A stretch of 64,000 nt of DNA from Nothopassalora personata (Eukaryota > Ascomycota > Dothideomycetes > Mycosphaerellales > Mycosphaerellaceae): positions 434,001 to 498,000 of the forward strand of contig CM066291.1 of assembly GCA_033816765.1 (NCBI GenBank), in the 5' to 3' direction. The notes below the pieces were generated by a model. The model made no database searches. It had not been told where the DNA came from and saw only the letters and a program-made list of their open reading frames with translations. Made by a program: the position numbers and the translations under genes. Shown here piece by piece: positions 42,675 through 55,400 of this stretch. Every line of letters starts with the position of its first letter. Position 1 is the first letter of the stretch.

Positions 42675-45427
42675 TTACTAACCTTAAAGAGCTAATAAAG
42701 GCGTCGATTAACATCGATAACTAGCTCTAGGAACGACACTAGGAAAAGAAATACGACTCTAAAGTAGGAGGTATAGTAGGATACGCTCCGGATCGTAGAC
42801 CCTTAGGAGGATACGTTACGAAGGGAGAATTCTTACGATAAAGCTAGCCCTACTATAGACTATAGCTAATAGAACTAGACGTTACCTAACGAGGACGGAG
42901 AATCGATAAGAGTAAGGGCTACGGAAAGCCCTTTAAAGGAAAAGGAAAACTTACATACTATACCTATAGTAAGGAAGGTTACATAGCACGGGATTGCCGC
43001 GGTAAAAATATAGTGCGCCGCGAGCAGTTCCATATAATGTAACTAAAGGTAGGCAAATCTAGGAGCAGTGTTAGACCCCGACAATTTAACTATACCTAGA
43101 GAGTAGAGGAGAAGGATAGCAACCGGGTTACGACGCCTCTCCTAGACCCCTTATAAGGACGAGAAGGATACTATGTTTAACAACATATACTACTACCGAA
43201 TAACTAACAATTAAAGACTATTAGATTATTTAGTATAATAGTACGAGGAGTTAACTATAAAGTTAAGAAGGAATCTCGATACGGTTACGGAAGCTTTCAC
43301 TAGCGATTCTATTACTAGGACTCGTGTTAAACCTACTACGACGCTAAGTTAGGCGTAGGGTACTAGCCACGATAACTAGTAGGAACCCTAGGAGCGTAAT
43401 ACGGATAAAACAAGCTCTAAGAAGTAGACATCGACGAATCTTGCTTCGATAACGATAATAAAGAAAACTAGGATCTAGAATAGAACGGACGCTAGTTACT
43501 AGCACTAGAACAACAAATAAACGAACTAGATACTATCGAAGAAGATTACGTACCGGAGGAGTTAAGCGAGGACTTATCCGAAGAAGAAGAGAGCGACACC
43601 GACGACGAAAACGAAGTATACACATTCACGGTAGATACGCTAAGGAAACTCTATAAGTTAATTATCTACCTCTAACGAAGGCACGAAGAATTCCTACTAA
43701 AGTTCTTAGGGAAACGATACCTAAACCCTAACGAATTCGATAAGACACTCGACACAATAAGGGGCATAGTATAGGGCTACCTAACTATAAACAATACTAA
43801 GAACTTAGCTAAAGCGGTTATCGAACGACTACCTATAGGAAGCTAAATAATGGATACCGGATACCTAACACCGGTAGGAACTTTCGTCTTAAACGAACTA
43901 CGAACAGTAGTATAGTATGTACGGGCTCTCTACTTAGAATCGTAGAAGATCTAGGAACGTAATAGACTATAAGTGTAGACATAGGGCAAAGGGCTATAGG
44001 TTCTAGCCAAAGCCTCTAGACACGAAGCATAGCAAACTATATACTATTCGGGAAAAGGATTAGCTCCCTAGGAATAAGCGACTAAAGGGAGTTATATAAT
44101 ACTTAGGCTTACGCATCGACATTAAACACAGTTTTCTAGACACAAGCAATCGTTAACGGACATAAGACTAGTGTTATAATCGACTTAGGAGTAGCGGGGA
44201 ATTTTATCTCCGAGTCTTTTATAAGAAGAAACGGGTTAGCTACCCTAAAGAAGAAATAGGGTTACGAGTTAATCGCGGTAAACGGATTATCGTTACCTAG
44301 CGTAGAATAGGAGACGACACTATTGCCACTAGCTATCTAATAGTACCACGAGAATATTACCTTAGATGTTACTAATATAGCTAGTTATAACATAGTATTA
44401 GGTATGCCTTAGTTAAGAAAGCATAATCTAGTAATCGACTAGAGGAAAGGAGTACTTACATTTAGGGAATACGACTGCGTTATCGACATTTAGCCTACGT
44501 ATCGATAGCGGACGATAGTAGATAAGGCAAGGAAACAGCTTAACGCATTCGAGCTTACGCCGACTAGAAGGATAGAAGAACTACCTTCGACCGGGATAGA
44601 CACTAGCGTAGGGCCGCCGGGTTACGAAGTTACTAGAAGTAATAGAAGTAACGCACTATCGAAGAATACTAACATCTTAGAGTTAAGTATTCCTAAGGAG
44701 TATCGTAAGTAGTCGCGACTCTTTAAAGAGGAGAGAGGCAAAACCGCCTTACCTAAGCACCGCCTATAGGATTATAAGATTAACATTTAGCTAGGGAAAG
44801 AGCCTCTATAGGGACCCCTATATTAAATGTCTAAGACAGAGCTGTAGACCCTACGAGAATAGCTAAAGGAGAAGCTAGCTAAAGGATAGATAAGAAGATC
44901 CACCTTAAGTGTAGGAACTCTATGCATGTTCGTTCTAAAAGCAAACGGGAAGTTACGACTCGTACAAGACTATAGGAAGTTAAACGAGATTACGATTAAG
45001 AACCGATACCCGCTACCTAACATCGAAGAAGTATAGGATAGATTAACCGGATTAGACTAGTATACGAAGATTAACCTACGAGATGCCTTCTATGCTATAC
45101 GAATAGTAGAAGGAGAAGAATAGAAAACCGCTTTTAGAATAAGATACGGACTCTACGAATTCTTAGTTATGCTAATAGGATTAACTAACGTACCCGCATC
45201 CTATTAGGACCTTATTAACGAGACACTTAGAGACCTACTCGACGTATACGTTATCGCTTATATAGACGATATATTAGTCTACACGAAAGGATCCCTTTAG
45301 AATTACATAAAACAGGTCTAGGACGTATTTAAACGACTTACGCGTTTAGGATTTAAGATAACACCCGAGAAATGCGAATTCTATAAGAAAGAAGTTAAAT
45401 TCTTAGGCTTTATTATTAGTACTATAG
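42675..45427 (+). pseudogene. Element Z-old: rest of gag and first half of pol, RIP-degraded
   Basis: This continues from 35686 and aligns throughout with Z3: zinc knuckle region near 42955-43010, gag end near 44075, protease (DSG now D-L-G, near 44180-44200), and RT up to the FIIST stretch. The Y-M-D-D box reads Y-I-D-D near 45260. The alignment stops at ACTATAG (45421-45427), where Z3 begins; the missing right-hand partner of the TSD TATAG is explained under Z3. Confidence 0.9.
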
Positions 45428-45836
45428 TGTTACGGTTCTGATCTGGGGCTGAAGGAAGCTAACCAATCAGACCTCCACAATTGGTGGGCGCTTCCGCCCG
45501 AGAAGTGCTCTCTCACCCGCAGGAATAAAAGCAAGGAACCGAGAGAGCAACTGAAGTGATCTCCTTGATCTCGTTGATCTCGGTGATCTCGAGAGAGCAT
45601 GGAGAGCATGGAGAGCACGGAGAGCAAACGCTCTATCTCCTTTGTATTTAGGAACGCTAGAAACCCTTATGGTTCTAATGCGTTCAACTCATGTTACTAT
45701 CTCACTGATTGGAATACAACTCTTATTCCTATCATTTATCTTCGCTCAGCTTGCTTCAGCCTCTCCAAAGAATAATACCGCCACGTGACTTGACTTATCT
45801 CTCTTTTGAGACTAGCCCTGGAACGAGACAATAACA
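45428..45836 (+). repeat. Element Z3: 5' LTR with a different U3
   Basis: 409 bp. From CTCCTTTGTATTTAGG (about 45636) to the end it matches the Z1/Z2 LTR, but the ~208 bp upstream are unrelated in sequence beyond the terminal TGTTACGG. It has its own repeats (TGATCTC, GAGAGCATG) and an AATAAAAGC box. GCGTTCAA (45680-45687) pairs with TTGAACGC (45839-45846). Confidence 0.93.
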
Positions 45837-45853
45837 CTTTGAACGCCCTCAGG

Positions 45854-47872
45854 ATGAGCGCTACTCAAGCAGCTGGTAGGGGAACACCCGCCCCCAGCGA
45901 AGCAGGAAGCATCCGCCGTGCGCCACCACAACAGACTACCACCACGAAGGACGATGAGTCTGATGACGATGACGAGTCTACTCCAAGGAAGAACGACGTT
46001 AAGGCCGCCAAGCCAGACCTCTTCCATGGAGACAGAGCCAAGTTCGACGACTGGATCAATCAGATGGATATGTATCTCATGTTCAACCCAGTCGATGCTA
46101 ATAAGAGGACTATCTTCGCCATCACGTACCTTCGCGGAAGTGCGCAGAACTGGATCAAACCTTACCTTAAGGAATACCTTGAAGGTATGGGACGATTAGA
46201 CCCCACTGGAATGTTCAGGAGCTACACCCTTTTCAAAGAGAAGATGAAATCAATCTTTGGAACCTCGAACGAAGTCCAACAGGCCATACGAATCATTCAA
46301 CACCTGAAGCAGAAGACGTCTACTTCAGAGTATGCAGCCAAATTCGAAGAATACGGACAAATTACCGGATGGGACCAGACGGCGTTGATGACTATGTTCC
46401 GACGTGGACTCAAAGACTCCGTTAAGGACGAGTTGATGAGACACGGGGGACGGATCACCAACCTCGAAGAGCTAATGAAGGCGTCGATCAATATCGATGA
46501 CCAGCTCTGGGAACGACACCAGGAGAAGAAATACGACTCCAAAGTAGGAGGAATAGCAGGATACGCTCCGGATCGCAGACCCTTAGGAGGATACGTTGCG
46601 AAGGGAGAATTCTCACGACAAAGCCAACCCTACTATGGACCACAGCCAATGGAACTGGACGTTACCCAACGAGGACGGAGGATCGTTAAGAGTAGGGGCC
46701 ACGGAAAGCCCTTCAAAGGAAAAGGAAAACTCACATGTTATGCCTGTGGCAAGGAAGGCCACATGGCGCGAGATTGCCGCGGTAAAAATATGGTGCGCCG
46801 CGAGCAGTTCAATATGATGCAACCCCGAACTAGTAAATCTGAGAGCAGCGTTGGATCTCGAGGAGATACCGACTATACTCGGAGAGTGGAGGAGAGAGCT
46901 AGCAACAGAAACACGACGCCTCTCCTGGACCCCTCAGAAGGACGAGGAGGATACCATGGGCAGCAAATGGTGGTCATTCCATTTGATGCGAAGAACCAAC
47001 CACGACAGTTCAACATGATGACACGAAGAGTCGACTACGAGACCGAATCCGAGTCTCGAAATGGTCATGGAAGCCTTCATTGGCGATTCTGTTACCAAGA
47101 CTCGTGTCAAATCCACTACGCCGCGAAATCAGGCGCAGGGTATTGGCCTCAGCAACCACGAGGAACCCTAGGAGCGACGCATAGGCAAAACGCCACGCTC
47201 AGAGAAGTGGACATCGATGAATCCTACTTCAACGAAGATGGAAGCGATAAAGAAAATCAGGACCCAGGATGGAACGGATCATGGTCACCAGAACCACAGG
47301 AAGAAAGTCAAGAAACCACCGGGCTAGATACCATCGAGGAAGAACAGGATCCGGAAGAATCCAGCGAAGAAGATTCCTCCGAAGGAGAAGAGAGCGACAC
47401 TGACGGCGACAACGAACAACTTACCTTCACGGTAGATGCACCTAAAAAACTGTACGACATGATCATCTACCTACAAAGAAGGCACGAGGAATTCCTACCT
47501 AAGATAGGTGGACGAAGGAGGCTACATTCCATTGAGTTTGACAAGACACTCGACACCCTACGAGGCATGGCCTGGGGATACCCACTCATGGAAACAACCG
47601 AGAATCTAGCAACCACCGTTACAGAACGACCACCGATAGGAAGCCGAATAACAGGAACCGGATATCTTACACCGTCAGGAACATTTATATCGAATGAATT
47701 ACGCAACATAGTGCAGCACGCACGCGCACTCTACTCAGAAACGCAGAAGATCCAGGAACGCAACAGACTACAAGTGTGGACACAGGGCAACGAGCTACAG
47801 GTTCTAGCCGAAGCCTCTAGGCACGAAGCACAGCGAACCACATACCATTCGGGAAAAGGATCAGCTCCCTAG
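45854..47872 (+). CDS. gag: Z3 Gag, 672 aa
   Basis: Nearly full-length Gag with the same domains as Z1. The ATG at 45854 lies 18 bases after the LTR. The capsid domain, the CX2CX4HX4C knuckle and the long C-terminal extension are intact. The last two residues are lost because CAG became TAG (47870-47872), so the gag stop now precedes the pol ATG (47875) by two bases. Several amino-acid differences from Z1 and Z2 (for example around the basic segment before the knuckle) show it is a separate copy of the family. It is probably still able to make particles if expressed. Confidence 0.94.
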   Translation: MSATQAAGRGTPAPSEAGSIRRAPPQQTTTTKDDESDDDDESTPRKNDVKAAKPDLFHGDRAKFDDWINQMDMYLMFNPVDANKRTIFAITYLRGSAQNWIKPYLKEYLEGMGRLDPTGMFRSYTLFKEKMKSIFGTSNEVQQAIRIIQHLKQKTSTSEYAAKFEEYGQITGWDQTALMTMFRRGLKDSVKDELMRHGGRITNLEELMKASINIDDQLWERHQEKKYDSKVGGIAGYAPDRRPLGGYVAKGEFSRQSQPYYGPQPMELDVTQRGRRIVKSRGHGKPFKGKGKLTCYACGKEGHMARDCRGKNMVRREQFNMMQPRTSKSESSVGSRGDTDYTRRVEERASNRNTTPLLDPSEGRGGYHGQQMVVIPFDAKNQPRQFNMMTRRVDYETESESRNGHGSLHWRFCYQDSCQIHYAAKSGAGYWPQQPRGTLGATHRQNATLREVDIDESYFNEDGSDKENQDPGWNGSWSPEPQEESQETTGLDTIEEEQDPEESSEEDSSEGEESDTDGDNEQLTFTVDAPKKLYDMIIYLQRRHEEFLPKIGGRRRLHSIEFDKTLDTLRGMAWGYPLMETTENLATTVTERPPIGSRITGTGYLTPSGTFISNELRNIVQHARALYSETQKIQERNRLQVWTQGNELQVLAEASRHEAQRTTYHSGKGSAP

Positions 47873-47874
47873 GA

Positions 47875-49890
47875 ATGAGCGACCGGAGGGAGTTATGCAA
47901 TATTCAGGCTCACGCATCGACATCAAACACAGTTTTCCAGACACAAGCAATCGTCAACGGACACAAGACTAGTGTCATGATCGACTCAGGAGCAGCGGGG
48001 AATTTTATCTCCGAGTCTTTCACAAGAAGAAACGGGTTAGCTACCCTAAAGAAGAAATGGGGTTACGAGTTGATCGCGGTAAACGGATCATCGTTACCTA
48101 GCGTGGAATGGGAGACGATACCATTGCCACTGGCTATCCAACAGCACCACGAGAATATTACCTTGGATGTCACTGATATGGCCAGTCATGACATAGTATT
48201 AGGTATGCCTTGGTTGAGAAAGCACAATCCAGTAATCGACTGGAGAAGAGGAGTACTCACATTTAGGGAATGCGATTGCGTTGTCGACATTCAGCCTGCG
48301 CAGTGGCAGCGTTCACTGGCAGATGAGGCAAGGAAACAGCTAAACGAGATACAGCTTGCGCCGAATAGAAGGACAGAAGAACCACCTTCGACCGGGACAG
48401 ACACTGGCGTGGGGCCGCCGGGTCACGAAGTCACTGGAAGTGATGGAAGTAACGCACCATCGAAGAATACTAACATCTCAGAGTTGAGTATTCCCAAGGA
48501 GTATCGCAAGTGGTCGCGACTCTTTGAAGAGGAAAGAGGCAAAACCGCCTTACCTAAGCACCGCCCATGGGATCACAAGATCAACATTCAGCCAGGGAAA
48601 GAGCCTCCATGGGGACCCCTATATCAAATGTCTGAGAAAGAGCTACAGACCCTACGAGAATGGCTGAAGGAGAAGCTAGCCAAAGGATGGATAAGAAGAT
48701 CCACCTCAAGTGCAGGAACTCCATGCATGTTCGTTCCAAAGGCAAACGGGAAGTTACGACTCGTACAAGACTACAGGAAGTTAAACGAGATCACGATCAA
48801 GAACCGATACCCGCTACCCAACATCGAAGAAGCACAAGACAGATTAACCGGATCGGACTGGTACACGAAGATTGACCTACGAGATGCCTTCTACGCTATA
48901 CGGATGGCAGAAGGAGAAGAATGGAAAACCGCTTTCAGAACAAGATACGGACTTTACGAATTCTTGGTTATGCCAATGGGATTGACCAACGCACCCGCAT
49001 CCTGCCAGGACCTTGTTAACGAAACACTTAGAGACCTACTCGACGTATGCGTTATCGCCTACATGGACGACATACTGGTCTACACAAAAGGATCCCTACA
49101 GGAACACATAAAACAAGTCCAGGACGTCTTCGAACGACTTACACAATCAGGATTCAAGACGGCACCCGAGAAATGCGAATTCCATAAGAAAGAAGTCAAA
49201 TTCTTGGGCTTCATTATTAGCACTACAGGGATAACGATCGACCCTGCGAAGACACAGTCAATTAGAGAGTGGCCAGAACCGAAAACAGTCAAGGACGTAC
49301 AATCATTCCTTGGACTAGCGAACTACAACCGGAAATTTATTAAGGACTATTCAAAGATAGCAGCACCAATGACGATGCTTACAAGAAAGGACGTCACCTG
49401 GAAATGGGGAAAAGAACAGACTGAAGCATTCAAGAAACTTAAGGAACAATGCGCTTCAGCCCCCACGCTTCGACTATTCGATGGTAGCAAGGAAGTCCAC
49501 ATCGAGACCGACGCGTCTGATATGGCAATAGGCGCATGTCTAACACAGACACACGATGGGCAGAGACACCCAGTAGCCTATTACTCCCGGAAAATGACCA
49601 CAGCGGAACAGAACTACGACATCCATGATAAAGAGCTTCTAGCCATTGTTGCTGCTATGCAACATTGGAGAGTATATGTCGAGGGCCCACCGAAGTTAAC
49701 GATTCTTTCTGACCACAAGAATCTTACGTACTTCACGACGACGAAAGAACTTACCCGAAGGCAAGCCCGCTGGTCGGAGCTGCTAGGACAGTATAAGTTC
49801 GAAATCAAATATACTCCAGGACGAGAGAATGGCCGCGCCGACGCGTTGAGCCGAAGAAGCGACTACATGGAAGGAAAAGAACTAGTGTAA
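47875..49890 (+). pseudogene. pol: Z3 pol, truncated after RNase H by fusion to RIP-mutated Z-old
   Basis: The protease (D-S-G), RT (Y-M-D-D, complete) and RNase H domains are intact through the ADALSRRSDYMEG stretch. The frame then meets a TAA in Z-old sequence (49888-49890) after 671 codons. Integrase and chromodomain are therefore absent from the product. Apart from Z2 pol up to codon 578, this is the only unbroken protease-RT reading frame in the window. CpA/TpG content is normal up to about 49870 and RIP-like afterwards. Confidence 0.93.
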
Positions 49891-50848
49891 CACAAAATAT
49901 TAAAGATAAACCCCGACGGAAGTCTTAGTACTAACATAAGAGAATTTAATAACATCGTACGGATATTAGGCGACAGGGACGAACAATTCCCTATATCGCA
50001 AGGAAAATACTAAGTACCGAAGGATCGAGAAGAAGAATGTATACGACAACATTACGACGGACTAACTTATAGACACCCTAGAACTTTAAAGACAATAGAC
50101 CTAATATAACGTAGCTTCTTATTCCTATAGATAAGACTTAAGGTGTTACGCTACATTAAACAATACGTACACTACTAACGAAACAAGGCTGCGAGACATA
50201 CAAAATACGGTTACCTACAGTTTAGGACACTACCGACGAAACCATAGGACGAAGTTATAATGGACTTTATTACGAAACTCCTACCGTTAAGAGATTAAGT
50301 TACGAAACAACTATACGACATAATACTAGTTATAGTTAATAGACTTACGAAATATGCACACTTTATTCCTACATTAGAAACATACAATGTAGAGTGGCTC
50401 GGATACCTCGTACTAGATAGACTTATCCGATACTACGGATTCCCCTAAGCGTTTATAACGGATAGAGATAAGCTATTTACATTAAATTACTAGAAGACGC
50501 TTATAGGAACGATCGGAATTAAACATAAGCTATTAATAGCATATTATCCGGAAATAGACGGACAAACCGAAAGGATGAATTAAACGTTAGAACGATACCT
50601 ACGACACTATATCAATTATACATAAGACAACTAGGTTTCATTACTACTAATAGCGTAGATTGCACTAAACAATCACAAATTAGAGACAACTTCAACGACG
50701 CTATTCTATACGAACTTTAGTAAAGATCCTAACCTATTCGGAACACCTAGATCCTATCTATAGGCCGAGAGAGCAATCGTAACGACGGACACTCTTAAGG
50801 AAGTGCATAAAGAAACACGTAAGGCGATCGAAGATGCATAATATAAAC
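49883..50848 (+). pseudogene. Element Z-old: integrase part of pol, RIP-degraded
   Basis: Aligns with the integrase region of Z1/Z2 pol: zinc-binding segment near 50040-50190, then MDFITK (about 50260), ITDRDK (about 50455) and the TERMN box (about 50565) in mutated surroundings. It is cut at about 50848 by element W and continues at 58547. Confidence 0.88.
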
Positions 50849-51034
50849 TGTTAACACGGGGCTCATACGGAGACATAGAGGCACAGTGTGAAAGTCGTCG
50901 TATCGAGAACTAGCTATGTCGAAAGCTAAGAAACAAGCGAAGCGCGACGTAAAGATAAGGTCGCGCCAAGACGTCACGTGATCAGTCACGTGCCCCGATC
51001 CCCCATTCACTCCATGCGTAGTCACCCTATGACA
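50849..51034 (-). repeat. Element W: 3' LTR and purine tract
   Basis: On the minus strand it starts TGTCATAGGG and ends GTGTTAACA. The purine tract AGAGGGGGGGATG (51035-51047) abuts it. The partner LTR at 58361-58546 is more RIP-mutated. Confidence 0.85.
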
Positions 51035-51369
51035 CATCCCCCCCTCTAAACGGCGTAGCTCCTGCAAGCCATTAGACATGTGACAGTGTCGTGAGTGCAT
51101 CGTAACGAGGGTTGAGGTGTAGAGCAGCACGTGCCAATTAGGTGGTGACGAGCGCTACTGAGGGTGTGTTAGGCATGTGGTGCGCCGGAGCGTTAAGCAT
51201 GCGGACATCGCTCATTAGCAGCAACGGCAACCAGCAGTCTCGGTCCTATCGTATAATACGGTACAAGCCAAGTCACTCCGCGGTGCCTTCGGCAGTATGT
51301 AGAGTAGTCGTTAGACCTTCCAATGTTGCGTCGGGTAGTGTCCAGTCTTTAGGTAGTTACTATCCTTCG

Positions 51370-54300
51370 AGTTTCGGTTCATTAGGGTGTATGTAATAAT
51401 AGTCTACTACCAAGTCGGGTGCGTCCTCTACTAGGTCGCGTGCCTTCACCTCAGTAACATCTCCTCCTATCCATCGTACTAAGTAGTACAACGTGCGCTA
51501 ACGTCCCTTCACCCTAGTGCCCTCGATATCCTTAATCTCCCATCGCTCTTCTCTATCTTCGGCTAGTGTCGGTTCGGGTACTGTGTCGTGTGCGCCTACG
51601 CGTAGTTCGGGTGCTAGGCGTTGTAAGCTGGTGTAGAAGTGATTATAGATGCGATCTGTCCGTCCTACGCGGAATGTAGATAAGTCGAGTTCATAGACAT
51701 TAGGGTACAATACCTTAGAGACCTTAAAAGGTCCTTCCTTCTTATTGTCCAACTTCCGCGCTAGTCGCTAGGTGCGGATGTTGCGAGTGTCGAGCCACAC
51801 GAGATCGCCCTCCTTATAGACGCGTGCTAGTTGTCTACCGTGTTAGTACTTGTCGCGATAGCCCTATATAAACTTAAGTTGTTGTTTGTAAAGTTCTTAA
51901 ACAGCCGCGAGTTCAGTTGAAAATTCGTTAGCGCGCGCACGGTCTATACGCTCCGCGGCGGGCGCTCCGATTAGTGGAGGTCGATTATATAACACTTCCA
52001 TCCTTAGGTTTCTACCTAGGGTTGCAAAGAATGGTGAGAAGCCTATAGCCTCACTAACATGGTTATTTAGTGCGAACTCGGCTACCTATAGCCATGAGGC
52101 CTAGTCGTCTTGTTTGAAATTAACATAGCCTCGTAGGTAGACCTCTATGTCCTAGTTTATGCGTTTATCTTGTCCATCCGTCTAAGGGTAGAAGGCCGTT
52201 AAGAACTGTTGCTTAACTCCTAAGTTAGAAGTGAGTCGCCTGTAAAAGGCGTCGAGGAACTGCGCTCCTCGGTCGGTTACCTATACTTAAAACACTCCGT
52301 GATCCTTAATAACATGTCGGCATACTGCATCTACTGTTACTTCAGCTGTTAGCTTAACTAGCGGGATGAGGTGTCTTCGCTTAGTTAGTCGATCCGTAAT
52401 CGTAAGGATGTATCTATATGTAGTGCCATCTATCGTAGATAGTGGTAGGTCGACTATAAAGTCCATTACGACATCGGTGTAAGCACCCTACGGCACTAGC
52501 AATTGTCGTAGACTTCCTCGATAGGTTTCCCTTAAGGACTTAATACGGCCGCAGGTGTAACAGTCGTAGTAGAACTGTCGCACGAAATTATACACGCCTA
52601 GCTAGAAGTATTATCGTATAACTAAATCGTAGGTTTTCTCCCTTCCTAGGTGGCCCGCTAATAGTGCATCATAAAAGTAGCGTACAACATTAGTGCGGAG
52701 CTCCTTATCATCTAGTACGTACGTGCAGTTCTTAATCTTAATAAGGGTTAGTCTACCCTCCGTAACTTCCTTACGGCAATCTACTAAGGAGATTTTAACG
52801 CCGAGCGAGGCTAGTAATCTATTATGCCCCTTATTAAGAGTAGTAAGAATAGCTTAGGCGACCTCGTCTTCGGCGTATACTTACTAAATGAGATCGTCGA
52901 TGTCTTCTTCCCTATTACCGATAATGCGTAGTATAGCGAGTCTTTACTCTCGCGCTCGTAACTAGTCTACGAGGTACTATAGCAGTCCTTAGAATCTACT
53001 ACGTAAGGTGCATAGCTTTAGTTCTAAGAGCCCTAGCTCGGTTATTACCTCCTCGGAGATGTAGTGTAGCTTCAGTAGTGACTGTGACCTATTAGCGAGG
53101 TCGGCCTCCTTATCGTTAGTGTTCTGTGTACGCCGGGTAAGGCTGTCCGGTTTGCCTCTAAGTTTACTAGGCCTATAGTGTATCTTAAAGTCGAATTCTA
53201 ATAAGAACTCTAACTAACGAGCTTGTCGTCTATTTAGTTACTTAGTAGTTATGAAGTATTCAAGGCTCTTATAGTCGGTAATGACCTTAGTTAGTTCCTA
53301 TGTATAGAGTAACTTAGGTCTCTATTCTTTAAAAGCCTTAATAATGGCTATAAGTTCCTTATCGTAGATCTCGTAATTATACTCTATAGGATTGAGCTTC
53401 TTAGAAAAGAATGCTATAGGGTGCAATACTTAATTGCTATTACCGTTATTATAGTACTATAATAAGACTCCCGCATTAACAGTATCTAATAAGTCGGTTT
53501 CTACGATACACGGTTTTAGTAGGTCGTAATGTGTAAGGCATAGTCTACTTACGAAGGCGGCTTTTAGATCATCGAAAGCTTTCTAACATTCATCCGTCTA
53601 CTGAAATGGTACTAAAGAGATGCGCTTGCCGTTCTTACCGTACTTCGTGCCCCCTAACATCCTAGTAAGGGCGTAAGCTACCGTTAAGTAGTCCTTAATA
53701 AAGCGCCTATAGAAGTTAGCTAGGCCTAAGAACGCTTATACGTCTTTAAGATTGCGAGGCGTGGCCTACTCTAATATTGTAGCTACCTTACTTTCATCTA
53801 TGCGCCGGCCGTTAACGGAGATAACGATTCCTAGATATATAACCTCCTTAACGAAGAACTTGTACTTAGTAAAGTCTACCGGAAGTTCGGCGTCGCGTAG
53901 TCGTTAGAGCACCTTCTTAATGTGCTAGATATGTTCCGCTTCGTTCTCGGAATAGATAATTAAGTCATCGATCTATACTAATATAAACTAATCTATATAG
54001 TTGCCGAGCGTGCGATTAATGTAAGCTTAAAAGGCTAACGGTACATTACATAACCCGAACGGTACTACTATATACTCGTAAGAGCCGTATCTTATTATAA
54101 AGGCTGTTTTCCATTCGTCGCCCTCCTTAATACGTAGGCGGTTAAATGCGCTAATGATATCGAGCATTATAAAGACTTTAGCACGGGACATTCGTACGAT
54201 TGTCTTACGAATGTACGGTAGTGGGTACCTATTCTTAAGTGTGATTACATTAACTATGCGATAGTTAGCGTACACGCGGACTCTGCCCCCTGGTTTTTTA

Positions 54301-55400
54301 ACTAAGATTATAGGTAACTAAGCCGGTAATTTAGACTCTCGAATTACGCCCTTCTACTTTAGGTCCTAAATATACTTATACACTACGTCCTAATGCTACT
54401 ATAGCATTAGATAGGGTTTGCTACATGGGATCTTTACTCCTAGTTCGAAATCGATCGCTATGTTACGATCCTCGGAATGTAGCGGTAGCGAATGTAGAAG
54501 TAACTCTACTCGGGCCCTATTAAACACATCGGCATATTCGAACAGGTTAGGGTGTATCGCTTTAAGCTTAGCGGGTACCTCTAGATCCGGATCCTTGCCT
54601 TTTATAGCAATCTCGAAGTCCTTAGTAGAAAGTAATGCTAGCTTAAGCATCTTATTAATGTGTCTACACGTCTAGAAGAGCCTATCGTCTTCGCATTCCT
54701 AGACGAAGTAGCCTTCTTCTCCGCGCATTATAGCGTCGAAAGCTTTACCGATAGTTATCTTACATGCTTTAAGACTAGCGTAGGCCGCACGATCTATAGA
54801 GTGTATGTACCGAATTTCTAGTACGTAATCGGGGAGCATTACTGCTTAAGTGCTTCCATTACCGTATAGTTAGTAGCGATTGTAATGTTTATATTACGGT
54901 CGGTCGAAACGGATAATGCCTTACTCCTAGTCGATTGATAGGTTATGCCGTCGTAACTAAGGCTCGCTAACTATAAGATTATAGTCCAAATCGGTAAGGA
55001 AACATAGTAGCTTCTCGCGATGGCTATCTAGGTTAAGGTTATTAATAGTGACCTAATCTATAATTATCTTCGCAGCTCGTAACGTGTTAGTAAGCTAAAG
55101 TGGCAGTAGTCGTTAGAGCTTATTAGTCTTCGCGTTTAGCTTCGCTAGTAGCTTACTATTAGCGTAGTATGCATTACCTCCGCTGTCTATTATAATGCGA
55201 AGTTTAGCGTCGCCCACTATACCTTTAAAGACGATGTGATCGGTAATCTCTACTAGACAGTCCGGGTTACTAGTACTTACCGAGTTTATCTTTAGATAAA
55301 GCTCCTTACGCTCCTCCTAAATACCGTTCTTTATCGTAAAGCGAATATCATCTAGTGGCGGTAGTTTACCGTATAGCGCTTCTTAATGAACTCCTAGACC
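51370..55400 (-). pseudogene. Element W: RIP-degraded pol
   Basis: In order on the minus strand: a protease with D-S-G-G kept (55179-55187), an open stretch before RT (54399-54650), and RT (about 53680-54300) with an open stretch 54027-54275 carrying NRYPLPYI and PFGLCN and a Q-I-D-D catalytic box near 53960. RNase H is at about 53180-53560 and integrase at about 52050-52850. An integrase C-terminus (KKEGPFKVSKVLYPNVYELDL, 51670-51752) leads to a chromodomain-like end (YLVRWIGGD, about 51420-51480). Many TAG stops kill it. RT distinguishes W from Z, X and Y. Confidence 0.8.

Larger units (their letters stand above)
45428..49882 (+). mobile_element. Element Z3: young Z-family copy, 3' third lost
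   Basis: Pristine sequence starts exactly at an LTR (TGTTACGG) inside Z-old and ends between 49870 and 49883, where it changes to RIP-mutated sequence at the homologous place of Z-old pol. There is no 3' LTR and no right TSD. The expected cause is homologous recombination between Z3 pol and the downstream part of Z-old. Confidence 0.9.

Noticed and set aside
51142..51396. 84-codon + strand frame near the W 3' LTR
   Set aside because: It lies antisense to the 3' end of W, shows no motif, and the region is only lightly RIP-mutated, so chance openness is likely. An antisense accessory gene like those of Y and Z cannot be excluded but is not supported.
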